A program made the position numbers and the translations under genes. Under the pieces are notes generated by a model. That model worked only from the letters and a program-made list of their open reading frames with translations, had not been told where the DNA came from and did no database searches. Source: a bacterium (GTDB lineage Bacteria; Planctomycetota; UBA1135; UBA2386). Taken from it: a stretch of DNA of 64,000 nt. The stretch lies in NCBI GenBank assembly GCA_024743115.1, contig JANSXC010000017.1, forward strand, positions 88,942 to 152,941, in the 5' to 3' direction. The first letter of the stretch is position 1. Each line of letters begins with the position of its first letter. Shown piece by piece: positions 8,367 through 16,407 of the stretch.

Positions 8367-10154
8367 TCAGTTGCAGCGCTCGAGCGCGACCATCGCGTAG
8401 CACGTGCAGAGCAGATCCAGGCTCTCCATCCAACGACCGTTCTTGCCGTTGATCCAGAACCCCTTCGGGTCCTGCATGCCCTCGAGCTGCTGCTTGAGCG
8501 CCGGGCGCCACGCGATCTTCTTCGCAGCCGTCGCAGCCGGCCCGCCCTCGGTGACTTCGACGTGTTCCGTGCCCGACAGGTCGAGCGCCTGGGCGAGGAC
8601 CATGTAGTAGTAGAACAGCCCCTGGTACTTCACCTTCTCACCGAGCGCCGGATCGGCGCCCGGGTTGGTCGCGAGGTCCCAGTTCTGCTGGATCCAGCCG
8701 ACTGCGGCCTTCACGCGCTTGTCGTCGCCAGGTAGCCCGGCGAGGATGTAGGCCTTGAGCAGCGCGTAGGTCATCGAACCGTAGCTGCGCGGGATCGCCT
8801 TGCCATCGGGCTGGACCAGGTAGCCGGCGTTGCTGCTGCCAGGATAGTAGACCGCGCCGCCGTCGTCACCCGGCGTCGCGTCGATCATCTCGCCTTCCTT
8901 CTCGGGATCTGGAACGCGTCCTTCGAAGTCGTTCACCGACTTCAGATTCTGCGTTCGCTGCAAGAACACGATCGCCTTCGCGAACGCCTCGTGGTTCTCG
9001 GGCAAACCGGTCGCCTTCAACGCCTCGAGCGAGAAGTGCAGGTTGCTGAGATCACCGCGCTGGCTGTTGCCGTAGCCGATCGAACCGTAGTCACGATCGC
9101 TCTCGCGGTAGCCCGAGGCCTCGATGTTCTGGAACGCCAGGATCGCCTTCTGCGCCTTGCTGAGCTGCGGCGCGAGCGTCGGGTCGGAGTGCCGCGCGAG
9201 CGCCGCGACCGACACGCACGTCGTGTAGTTGGGCACCTGCGTGCCGAACGTGCCATCCTCGTTCTGCTGCTGGCGCAGCCAGGCAACCCCCTGGTCGATC
9301 ACCTTCTGCTCGGCCGCGGTGCGCATTGCGGCCGGCTTGGTCTGCAGCGCGAGCAGCAGAAAACCGGTGAGCCCCGGGTCGGGGAACGTCTTGCCCGCGA
9401 ACGACGCGTGGTAGACGCCGTCCTTGTGCTGCGTCATCAGCCAGTCGAACGCCTTCTGCTGCGCCGGTGTGAACACCGCGGCCTTGCCCTGGATCGGCTT
9501 CTCCGCGCGATCGAGCCAGCGGTTGGCGGTCTGGCACGCGACGAGCTCGAGCAGGGTGTCGGCGATCTCTGCCGGCTTGGCGCTGCCGGCCTGCAACCAG
9601 CCGTCAGCCCGGGCCGCTGCCGCCTTGGCCACGTGCTGCGGGAAGACGTCGGCGCGCACCTGCTGCATCACGGCCTCGATGCGATCGGCGAATGGCGTCG
9701 CCGAAACCTCACCGGCCTTCTGCGCGAGCCACGCCCTGGCCTGCGCGATCTCCTCGGGAAACGCCTTCTTGTCCATGACGCCGAGCGCCGCGACCGCCCA
9801 GGTCGTCGCCATCGCGTCACCGAAGCTGCCGTCCGCGCGCCGCGAGCGGATCAGGAAATCGATCGACGGCCGCACGACCGGACCGTCACCGCGGTGATAA
9901 CGCCGATGGCAGTGACCCATTGCAGTCACGAGCTTCGCCGTCGTCGCGACCGAGCTGCCTCCCAGAGCGCCACCCGCGGCCTGCCCGCGCACGAGCCGGA
10001 TCAGTCCATCCACCTGTTGCTTGCAGATCGTCCCGGTCTTGCGCTTCGGGGCACCGTCACCGGACTGCGCCGGCAGTGGCATCACGAGGATGGCTGGAAC
10101 GAGGAGGAAACCGGCCGCCAGCGCGCTGGTAGCGTTGCGAATGGATCGTTGCAT
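8367..10154 (-). CDS. Secreted prenyltransferase/squalene-cyclase-repeat protein
   Basis: The 595-residue product begins with a signal peptide (ending near PLPAQS) at the ATG at 10154; an upstream in-frame start would add residues with no signal character. Several segments have the alpha/alpha-barrel repeat of terpene cyclases and protein prenyltransferase beta subunits (WLRQQQNEDGTFG, LQRTQN, GSMTYALLKAYILAG, WIQQNWDLATNPG). No DXDD or zinc triad of real cyclases or transferases is visible, so it is probably a non-catalytic barrel of the kind common in exported planctomycete proteins. A Lys/Arg-rich stretch and one Cys follow the signal peptide. Confidence 0.78.
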   Translation of the reverse strand: MQRSIRNATSALAAGFLLVPAILVMPLPAQSGDGAPKRKTGTICKQQVDGLIRLVRGQAAGGALGGSSVATTAKLVTAMGHCHRRYHRGDGPVVRPSIDFLIRSRRADGSFGDAMATTWAVAALGVMDKKAFPEEIAQARAWLAQKAGEVSATPFADRIEAVMQQVRADVFPQHVAKAAAARADGWLQAGSAKPAEIADTLLELVACQTANRWLDRAEKPIQGKAAVFTPAQQKAFDWLMTQHKDGVYHASFAGKTFPDPGLTGFLLLALQTKPAAMRTAAEQKVIDQGVAWLRQQQNEDGTFGTQVPNYTTCVSVAALARHSDPTLAPQLSKAQKAILAFQNIEASGYRESDRDYGSIGYGNSQRGDLSNLHFSLEALKATGLPENHEAFAKAIVFLQRTQNLKSVNDFEGRVPDPEKEGEMIDATPGDDGGAVYYPGSSNAGYLVQPDGKAIPRSYGSMTYALLKAYILAGLPGDDKRVKAAVGWIQQNWDLATNPGADPALGEKVKYQGLFYYYMVLAQALDLSGTEHVEVTEGGPAATAAKKIAWRPALKQQLEGMQDPKGFWINGKNGRWMESLDLLCTCYAMVALERCN

Positions 10155-10294
10155 TGGAGTCCCGGGAAGATTCAGATCGAGAACGGTAGAACCGCCCGCC
10201 ATATGGGCCAAACGGAAACGGATCCCGAGGGTTCACCTGCTCGTCCAGCGCACCGTGGCGCTTGTCCGGCGCCGAGGTATCCTGCCTCACCCCC

Positions 10295-11056
10295 ATGTTC
10301 CGGAATCGCTCCGTATCGCTCGTAATTCCCGCCTACAACGAGGAAGAGACGATTGCGCGCGTGGTCGAGGAGTTCCGTGAACAGCCCGACCTCGACGAGA
10401 TCGTCGTCGTCGACAACAACTGCAAAGACCGCACGGCCGAACTCGCCGCGGCGGCCGGCGCGCGCGTCGTGCGGGAGGAGCGCCCGGGTTACGGCTCGGC
10501 GCTGCTCGCGGGCATGACCGCGGCCAACGGCGACATCCTCGTTCTGACCGAAGCCGACGGCAGTTTCCGCGCCCGCGACGTCGAGAAGATGCTGGTCTAC
10601 CTCGACGACGCCGGCATGGTCATGGGCACACGCACGACGCGCCAGATGGTGCAGCAGGGCGCGAACATGCGCTCGCTGCTTCGGTGGGGCAACGTGTTCA
10701 TGGCGAAGTATCTGCAGCTGCTCTGGCTGCGCCCCGCCGAGCCGCGCTTCACCGACGTCGGCTGCACGTTCCGGGCGCTGACCCGCGAGACGTTCGACAA
10801 GATCCGCCCGCGACTGACCCAGACCGGGCCGGCGTTCTCGCCCGAGATGATGTGCGCCGCGCTGCAGGAGCGTTGCCGCATCATCGAGATCCCCGTCACC
10901 TACTCACCCCGCGTCGGCGGCGAGAGCAAGCACAGCGACACCTTCATGCGCCAGGCCAAGACCGCGTGGAAGATGTTCTGCACGATCTGCCGCAAGCGCT
11001 TCCTCGAACGCGGCTCCCCGATCCCCCGTGACCACCTCGCGCCGGAGAGCGACTGA
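10295..11056 (+). CDS. Family 2 glycosyltransferase
   Basis: The 253-residue product has the DPM1/DPG-synthase-like GT2 core: VSLVIPAYNEEETI at the N terminus, IVVVDNNCKDRT, then LVLTEADGSF in place of the DXD loop and FTDVGCTFRALTR. These enzymes move a sugar from a nucleotide donor, often to polyprenyl phosphate. There is no C-terminal membrane pair, so it is cytoplasmic or peripheral. The ATG at 10295 was preferred to the TTG at 10262, as family homology begins two residues before the first strand. Its stop codon overlaps the next start in TGATG. Confidence 0.87.
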   Translation: MFRNRSVSLVIPAYNEEETIARVVEEFREQPDLDEIVVVDNNCKDRTAELAAAAGARVVREERPGYGSALLAGMTAANGDILVLTEADGSFRARDVEKMLVYLDDAGMVMGTRTTRQMVQQGANMRSLLRWGNVFMAKYLQLLWLRPAEPRFTDVGCTFRALTRETFDKIRPRLTQTGPAFSPEMMCAALQERCRIIEIPVTYSPRVGGESKHSDTFMRQAKTAWKMFCTICRKRFLERGSPIPRDHLAPESD

Positions 11057-11991
11057 TGCAGTCCCCAAAGACCGCCCAGCCCTCGGATCGCGCACTCGCG
11101 AACGCCGAACCGATCACGCACTGCCAGATCTGCGGCAGTGACAAGCGCACGGTGAAGTTCTCGGAAGGCCCCTTCGAGGTCGTCACCTGTGACGACTGTG
11201 GCCTCGTATACGTCACGCCGCGCCTCGTCGGTCAGGCGCTGCTCGACATCTACGACGAGGGCTACTGGAAGAGCAAGAACCCGAAGGTCCGCGGCTACGC
11301 CGACTACGCCAGCGAGTCCGCGCTCTACCTCAAGACGTTTCGAAAGCGCATGGGCCTGGTCGACCGCTGGGTCGAACCCAACTCGCGCGTACTCGACGTC
11401 GGCTGTGCGGCCGGCTACTTCCTGCGGGTGATGAAGGAACGCGGCCACGACGTGCACGGCGTCGAGCTGTCCGAAGCCATCGCCAAGGAGGCCGTCGCGG
11501 CGCTCGGCGAGGAGCGCGTGCACATCGGCCTGCTCGATGACGCCGTCATCGCGATGAACTACGAGCCCGCATCCTTCGACCTGATCACGCTCTGGGACGT
11601 AATCGAGCACGTGCCGGATCCGCAGGCCGTGCTGCGCAAGATCCGCGAGCTGATCAAGCCGGGCGGGCGGCTACTGCTCGAGACCCAGAACGTCGCGTCG
11701 CGCTGGGCCAACCTGCTCGGCAAACGCTGGCACCACTACAAGCACCACGAGCACATCTACCACTTCACGCCGGCCACGATCACGCGATTGCTCGCCGACT
11801 GCGGCTTCCGCGCCGTCGACATCGGCGCCGCGTATGCGGGCAAGTACGTCTCGTTCGCGTTCCTAGCCGAACGCGCGGGCAAGCTCGGCACCATCCCGGG
11901 CCTCCTCGCCAAACCGCTCGGCCTGCTGCGCAACTGGAACCTCTACGTCAATCCGCGCGACGAAATCATCGTCGTCGCCGAGCCCGTCTGA
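11056..11991 (+). CDS. Class I SAM methyltransferase with N-terminal zinc ribbon
   Basis: The 311-residue product has a zinc-ribbon head (Cys23, Cys26, Cys45, Cys48) followed by a Rossmann methyltransferase domain with VLDVGCAAGYFL as motif I, an acidic GVELS end of strand 2, and DLITLWDVIEHV as motif post-I. This zinc ribbon plus Methyltransf_23 layout is typical of enzymes encoded within polysaccharide clusters that methylate nucleotide-linked or lipid-linked sugars. The start overlaps the GT2 stop by one base, which implies translational coupling. The substrate is unknown. Confidence 0.85.
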   Translation: MQSPKTAQPSDRALANAEPITHCQICGSDKRTVKFSEGPFEVVTCDDCGLVYVTPRLVGQALLDIYDEGYWKSKNPKVRGYADYASESALYLKTFRKRMGLVDRWVEPNSRVLDVGCAAGYFLRVMKERGHDVHGVELSEAIAKEAVAALGEERVHIGLLDDAVIAMNYEPASFDLITLWDVIEHVPDPQAVLRKIRELIKPGGRLLLETQNVASRWANLLGKRWHHYKHHEHIYHFTPATITRLLADCGFRAVDIGAAYAGKYVSFAFLAERAGKLGTIPGLLAKPLGLLRNWNLYVNPRDEIIVVAEPV

Positions 11992-12003
11992 GCCTCGCCG
12001 CCG

Positions 12004-12816
12004 ATGGATCGCGTCGCCTACGAGAACTTCAAGGACCTGGAGCACTCCCACTTCTGGTTCGTGAGCCGGCGACGCATCTTCTTCGACCAACTCGACCAGC
12101 TGCTCCCTGAACTCCTGCCGCAGAACGGAGCCGAACGCGGCGCCGATCGCGGCGCCGATCGCGGCAGTGGCCGCGTCCTCGAGATCGGCTGCGGTGCGGG
12201 CGGCATGCTCGGCCCACTGTCGCGCTACGGCGAGATCGCCGGCCTCGACATCGATCATGAATACGTCGGCGTCTGCAAGGAGCGCGGCTTTCCCAACGTG
12301 CTTTGCGGCTCCGGCTACGAGCTGCCGTTCAAGGACGACGCATTCGATCTGATCTGCTTGTTCGACACCATCGAGCACATCCCCGACGACGAGCAGGCCC
12401 TGCGTGAAGTTCGCCGCGTCCTCAAACCCGGCGGCGCGCTGTTCGTGTCCGTGCCCGCCTACCAGTGGCTCTGGTCCCAGAACGACCGCATCGCCCACCA
12501 CCAGCGCCGCTACACCGCGACCCGGCTGCGGTCCGTGCTGAAGCGCGCCGGCCTGAAGCCCCAGCGCATCAGCTACTTCAACACGTTCCTGCTGCCGATC
12601 ATCATCCCCTCCGTGCTCTGGCAGAAACTCATGGACCGCCTCGGCCGCCTGCCCGAGGGCTACAACAACACCAGCGTCAAGATCCGCCCCTGGCAGAATC
12701 GCATCCTCACCGCGATCATGTCCGGCGAACGCCTGCCGCTACGCTGGCTGCGGTTTCCGCTGGGCCACTCGCTGTTTGCGCTGAGTCGGCCGGACGCTGA
12801 GTCGCCCCAAAGCTGA
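12004..12816 (+). CDS. Class I SAM methyltransferase
   Basis: The 270-residue product has SAM-binding motif I (VLEIGCGAGGML), GLDIDHEY for the acidic loop, and DLICLFDTIEHI, followed by VLKPGGALFVSVPA and WSQNDRIAHHQRRY. This resembles methyltransferases paired with glycosyltransferases in capsule or glycan loci. Residues 42-57 hold a GADR repeat encoded by four 12-bp units just before motif I, in a region where relatives have a short linker. It lies 12 bp after the preceding methyltransferase and completes a three-gene cluster with it and the GT2. Confidence 0.84.
   Translation: MDRVAYENFKDLEHSHFWFVSRRRIFFDQLDQLLPELLPQNGAERGADRGADRGSGRVLEIGCGAGGMLGPLSRYGEIAGLDIDHEYVGVCKERGFPNVLCGSGYELPFKDDAFDLICLFDTIEHIPDDEQALREVRRVLKPGGALFVSVPAYQWLWSQNDRIAHHQRRYTATRLRSVLKRAGLKPQRISYFNTFLLPIIIPSVLWQKLMDRLGRLPEGYNNTSVKIRPWQNRILTAIMSGERLPLRWLRFPLGHSLFALSRPDAESPQS
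12127..12174. repeat. 12-bp tandem repeat inside a methyltransferase gene
   Basis: Four 12-bp units based on GGCGCCGATCGC, the middle two identical and the outer two decayed, encode the GAER-GADR-GADR-GSGR linker immediately before the SAM-binding strand. Confidence 0.85.
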
Positions 12817-12858
12817 GCCGCCAAGAACCAAGTCGGCGGCACGCTGAGCATTGGCCGA

Positions 12859-12915
12859 GAGTCAGATGACCCAGAGTCAGATGGACCAGAGCCAGATGGA
12901 CCCGAGGCCAGATCG
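12859..12915. repeat. 15-bp tandem repeat between genes
   Basis: Three clear copies and one decayed copy of a 15-bp unit (GAGTCAGATGGACCA type) occupy the 118-bp gap between the methyltransferase and the convergent phhB gene. One frame reads SQMTQ-SQMDQ-SQMDP, but I find no credible gene in it. Confidence 0.8.
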
Positions 12916-12934
12916 AGAGGATTTCGCTGCCCGA

Positions 12935-13225
12935 CTACGAAGGAACAGCCGCGTTGATCGCGGCGGCGAGTTCGAAGTCGCGCTCGCTCAGGCCACCGGC
13001 GTCATGGCTCGTCAATCGGATCGTGACCGAGTTGTAGACGTTCTCCCACTCCGGGTGGTGGTTGCGCTGCTCGGCGCATAGCGCGACCCGCGTCATGAAG
13101 CTGAACGCCGCGATGAAGTCCTCGAACTGAAACGCCCGGACCAGCTTGCCGTCTTCGATCGACCAGCCTGGCAAGTCCCGGCTCCGGGCCGAGACTTCCT
13201 CCTCCGTCAACCTGGCCTGTCCCAT
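12935..13225 (-). CDS. phhB: Pterin-4a-carbinolamine dehydratase
   Basis: The 96-residue product is the full length of the PCD/DCoH family and has the hallmarks: GW near residue 21, FxFxDFIxAFxFMTRVA, and the EQRNHHPEW active-site segment followed by YNSVTIRLTSHDAGGLSERD. The enzyme dehydrates 4a-hydroxytetrahydrobiopterin to recycle pterin cofactors for aromatic amino-acid hydroxylases, and also occurs in bacteria lacking those. It follows the PpiD-like gene on the same strand after a 77-bp gap containing a strong hairpin. Confidence 0.93.
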   Translation of the reverse strand: MGQARLTEEEVSARSRDLPGWSIEDGKLVRAFQFEDFIAAFSFMTRVALCAEQRNHHPEWENVYNSVTIRLTSHDAGGLSERDFELAAAINAAVPS

Positions 13226-13258
13226 GATGCGCTAGCCCGGACGCTGCGTGACCCGGCA

Positions 13259-13281
13259 CATGAGTGTGTCGCACACTCATG
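13259..13281 (-). terminator. Hairpin after the PpiD-like gene
   Basis: A perfect 10-bp stem (CATGAGTGTG) with a TCG loop lies 21 bp past the stop of the SurA/PpiD-like gene and upstream of phhB. No T-run follows, so it could be a Rho-independent-like terminator, an mRNA 3' end stabiliser or a binding palindrome. Confidence 0.5.
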
Positions 13282-13302
13282 GCCGGCGATCGGGAGCGAG
13301 CC

Positions 13303-15603
13303 TTACTCCGGCATCCCCTGCTCGCCGACGGGCCGCGTCAGCGCGTAGCGCTGCTCGAGCGCCTCCAACGTGAAGGCCTGACCGTAGGCCTGGTAGGCCT
13401 GCATCGCGGCGTAGGTCGCGAGACCCTTGCGGCGGTTCTCGAACTCGGCGCGCATCACGTCCGCGGGCTCCAGCGGCTGGACGTCGGTGCAGACCGCGCA
13501 GTGGTAGCGCTTCTCACCCGCGTCGTGCAGGAGACCGGTCGATTCGTCCTTCTCGAGCTCCGAGTTGGTGCGGAACAGGTAGACGACGGTCTTGTCGTAC
13601 TTCTTGTCGAAGCGCGGGCGACGCGACAGATCGCGCGGGAACGGCCCGAACTCGGCGACCGTGAAGCCGGCCTCCGCCGCCGCTTCGTCGAGCACCGCGA
13701 GGTGGTGCTTCTTGGCCTCCTCACCGATCTCCTCTTCGATCGCCTTGGCGATCTCGTCGGTGGTGATGTTGAGCCGCTGCGGCTTGGTCGTCAGCAGCGC
13801 TTCGAGCTGCGTGACCTTCTTCTCCCAGGCCCGGCGAGCGGCGGTGCCCGCGCGCGCCTCGTCACGCTGCTTCTTGGCGTACGCGAGCTCGTCGTTGAGG
13901 TCCGACTCCCACTTGGTCATCGCCTCGTCGATGCGCTCCTGCTTCTTGCCTTCGATCTCGGCGACCTTGTCGGGCATCTTGGTCTTGGCCAGCCGCAGCA
14001 ACGCCGCCTCGAACTTGTCCTTCTTCTCTTCGGCCTCGGTCTGAGCCTTCTCACCGAAGTAGGCATCCTCGAGCAGGGGCTTCAGCTCTTCCCACGACTT
14101 CAGCGGCTTCGTCAGCAGGTCCTTGGCCTGGTAGAGGAACGTCCCCTTCTCCGTGAACGCGGGCTGGAAACCCAGCTGCCCCTTCTTGTTGAGGAACGTC
14201 GCGAGATGACCCTGGGGCCACTCGCCGAGTTCGAGCCCTTCGATCTCCAGATCCTTGAGATCGTCGCCCGTCTTCAGACCACCCATGTCGTGCACGAACA
14301 CGCCCTTGAACGGCCCGTTCTCACCCTTGGTGAGTTCGTTGAATGCGGCCACGAAGTCGAACGCCGAGAACTTCGCTTCGCGCGCTTCGTTGGCGGTGTT
14401 CTTGGCGTTCTCGCGCTGCGTGAGCTTGTTCTCCGCATCCTGCAGATCGGCCTTGAACTGCTCGTTCTCTGGATCCTTGTCGAGCGCCTGCTGCACCTCG
14501 ACCTTCTCGTTCTGCGCCGCGAGGAACTCCTCGTTGGCGGTACGGAACGCGTCGTCTTCCGCGCTCATGAACTCGGTGCGCCGCTCGCGCACCTTCGCGA
14601 GGATCTGCTTGAGGATCTCATTGACCTCACGCTTGGCTTTGAGCTGGTCCGCGACGCCTTCGTCCTCGAGCGTCTTGTAGGTGCCGTCCTCCTGCTTGAA
14701 CTTTTCGCGATCGGCCTGGTAGAGCTTCTCGAGCTCTTCCTCGCCGATGACCAGGTCCGTCAGGTAGCTGGCTTCCCACTCGCTGCGGTCGTATTCGGCG
14801 TGCTTGACGCCGGCCAGGATCAGCGCCACCTGGTTGGGCGCGAAGACGTCCAGCCGCTGCTTCTCCGTATCGTCCTTACCGTCGAGCCAGGTGCGCAGGT
14901 CTTCGTCGGTCACGCCACCGGCGGCCTTCAGCTCCGCCATGCGCGCGCTTTCGTCATAGGACGCGACCTTGAGCGTGATCTTCTCGCGCTCTCCGATGAC
15001 GTCCTCGAGGATCGCCGCATCGGAGTTGTCGAGCGCCAGCGTCTGCAGCCGAATCAACATCCCGATCCGCTGCGCCTCACCGACCACCTGCCGGAACTCC
15101 GCCAAGGAACCAAAGCCCGCCTGCCCCGCAAGCTGCGCCGCCGAACCACTCTCGCTCTCCTCGAGCCACGCGTTGATCGCACGATCGACCTCGAGATTCG
15201 AAATCTCGAAGCCTTCCGCGATCGCTACGCGACGCAGGATCGCGAACACTTCATCGGCATCAGGGTTCTGGCCGACCTGGATCATCGGCAGCACGACACT
15301 CATCGCGCCGCGGCGAGCCGCGACCTGGCGCCCGACGGTGAAGTCCTCCTGCGTCAACGAGACGGACTGGCCTCCAACCGTAATGGACGGCAAGTCTGGC
15401 GGCGTGCTGAACGTGCGGTCTACCCACGCGAGCATCGGCCCACTCACGGAGAAGAACACGAGCACGAACATGCCGACCGTGTAGAGCAGGATCTTCTGAT
15501 TGCGGCGGAACCAGCCGTAGACGCCGGACTGGCCATCGACGAGCGGTTCGTGCTGCGGGCCTTCCGGCGCCTCGGAGGGTTGGTTTTCAGGAGTGGTGGA
15601 CAT
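13303..15603 (-). CDS. Membrane-anchored SurA/PpiD-like periplasmic folding factor
   Basis: The 766-residue product has a short cytoplasmic N terminus, one membrane segment at about residues 37-60, and a long periplasmic part. The first periplasmic portion (VGGQSVSLTQEDF, then an ILRRVAIAEGFEISNLEVDRAI helix and GSLAEFRQVVGE) follows the SurA N-terminal chaperone domain as found in PpiD. A long charged coiled-coil-rich middle and a C-terminal domain with RYHCAVCTDV follow. I do not see an unambiguous parvulin active site, so it may be chaperone only. ATG at 15603 is taken as start; an in-frame codon two residues earlier is possible. Confidence 0.72.
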   Translation of the reverse strand: MSTTPENQPSEAPEGPQHEPLVDGQSGVYGWFRRNQKILLYTVGMFVLVFFSVSGPMLAWVDRTFSTPPDLPSITVGGQSVSLTQEDFTVGRQVAARRGAMSVVLPMIQVGQNPDADEVFAILRRVAIAEGFEISNLEVDRAINAWLEESESGSAAQLAGQAGFGSLAEFRQVVGEAQRIGMLIRLQTLALDNSDAAILEDVIGEREKITLKVASYDESARMAELKAAGGVTDEDLRTWLDGKDDTEKQRLDVFAPNQVALILAGVKHAEYDRSEWEASYLTDLVIGEEELEKLYQADREKFKQEDGTYKTLEDEGVADQLKAKREVNEILKQILAKVRERRTEFMSAEDDAFRTANEEFLAAQNEKVEVQQALDKDPENEQFKADLQDAENKLTQRENAKNTANEAREAKFSAFDFVAAFNELTKGENGPFKGVFVHDMGGLKTGDDLKDLEIEGLELGEWPQGHLATFLNKKGQLGFQPAFTEKGTFLYQAKDLLTKPLKSWEELKPLLEDAYFGEKAQTEAEEKKDKFEAALLRLAKTKMPDKVAEIEGKKQERIDEAMTKWESDLNDELAYAKKQRDEARAGTAARRAWEKKVTQLEALLTTKPQRLNITTDEIAKAIEEEIGEEAKKHHLAVLDEAAAEAGFTVAEFGPFPRDLSRRPRFDKKYDKTVVYLFRTNSELEKDESTGLLHDAGEKRYHCAVCTDVQPLEPADVMRAEFENRRKGLATYAAMQAYQAYGQAFTLEALEQRYALTRPVGEQGMPE

Positions 15604-15613
15604 CGTCAATCTT

Positions 15614-15659
15614 GTTCAGTGCCGCTGTTCTTCAGTTCGGCGTTCAGTGCCGGAGTTCT
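15614..15659. repeat. Direct repeat upstream of the PpiD-like gene
   Basis: Two 18-bp copies (GTTCAGTGCCGCTGTTCT and GTTCAGTGCCGGAGTTCT, 16 of 18 bases alike) are spaced 28 bp start to start, directly before the start codon of the SurA/PpiD-like gene. The rest of the 230-bp gap up to the Trm112-like gene shows no convincing gene. Confidence 0.6.
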
Positions 15660-15833
15660 TGCCGTGCCGCTCTCGTTCACAGCCACGCTGCCGACGGCTA
15701 CGCCGCAACGGGATCGAGCGTGCCGTGTGAGGTTACCGCTTATCGACCCCCGGATCTGCCAACCACAGGCCGGTTCTCCCCGATCGCTTGGCGTCGGGCA
15801 GAGAGCCTGAGGGCACTCGCCGCGTGAACCCAA

Positions 15834-16100
15834 TCACGACGACGAATGGGTCTCGGACAAGGCGATCGCCTCCGACGACAGCAGGATCGGAATCCCGTCG
15901 ACGATCGGATACAGCGTCCCGCCGGACTTCGACACCAGACCCGACTCGAGCTCGCGCTCGACCGCCTGTCCCGCCGTGTTCTTCAAGGCACCGGCGGCGA
16001 CAGCCGCGTTCACGGACGCCAGCTCGTCCGGCGTCGCCTCGCGCAGCGGCTCGCGCGACGTCGGGCAGACCAGCAATCGCAGGAAATCCGGGTCGATCAT
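15834..16100 (-). CDS. Trm112-like / UPF0434 protein
   Basis: The 88-residue product starts with DPDFLRLLVCPTSREPLR and ends its core with GTLYPIVDGIPILLSSEAI, the defining ends of the Trm112-like (UPF0434, YcaR) family. In eukaryotes and archaea Trm112 activates several methyltransferases acting on tRNA, rRNA and release factors; bacterial members are small and often keep only part of the zinc site, as here, where one Cys of the first CP pair is present. It starts 54 bp downstream of tRNA-Lys on the same strand and may share its transcript. Confidence 0.85.
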   Translation of the reverse strand: MIDPDFLRLLVCPTSREPLREATPDELASVNAAVAAGALKNTAGQAVERELESGLVSKSGGTLYPIVDGIPILLSSEAIALSETHSSS

Positions 16101-16154
16101 GGGGTTGCAGCAACAGCCACGGGCCTTCGAACCAGGCGCACTGGCAGGGCTCGG

Positions 16155-16230
16155 TGGTAGGGGCGGAAGGGCTCGAACCTTCGACCTACGGCTTAAAAGG
16201 CCGCTGCTCTACCGACTGAGCTACGCCCCC
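16155..16230 (-). tRNA. tRNA-Lys (UUU anticodon), CCA encoded
   Basis: The reverse strand folds as a 76-nt tRNA: acceptor stem GGGGGCG/CGCCCCT with a G-U first pair, TA at 8-9, D arm GCTC...GAGC, anticodon stem GCGGC/GCCGT with loop CTTTTAA (anticodon TTT, Lys), and T loop GTTCGAGC. The discriminator A is followed by a genome-encoded CCA. Confidence 0.96.
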
Positions 16231-16407
16231 GTGGTCAGTTTGTGGGGGGAGCATCGAAGCGCCCCACCCCACCACAAGCAACCGACCTTCCCACTTTTCG
16301 AAGCTGGTCTGTTGAATGCGGTTGCCGGATTACGATGTAACCGAAATCGAAATGCGAGCACGAACTCCTCGAGAGCGCCATTCCGCGCCAACCCACCGAG
16401 GAGAACG

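Noticed and set aside
10262..10300. Candidate -10 element TATCCT just before the GT2 start
   Set aside because: A similar TATCCT precedes the 24091 start, which hinted at leaderless transcripts, but no -35 at the right distance was found in either case.
12851..13081. 76-codon forward frame beginning with the SQM repeat
   Set aside because: It runs antisense into phhB and its only distinctive part is the tandem repeat.
13264..15810. 848-codon open frame on the forward strand
   Set aside because: Antisense to the SurA/PpiD-like gene. The reverse-strand reading has a start, a membrane helix and chaperone patterns; this one is leucine/arginine-rich with no family.
15606..15833. 75-codon reverse-strand frame between the Trm112-like and PpiD-like genes
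   Set aside because: Low-complexity, includes a direct repeat, no ribosome-binding site or family pattern. I treat the gap as non-coding.
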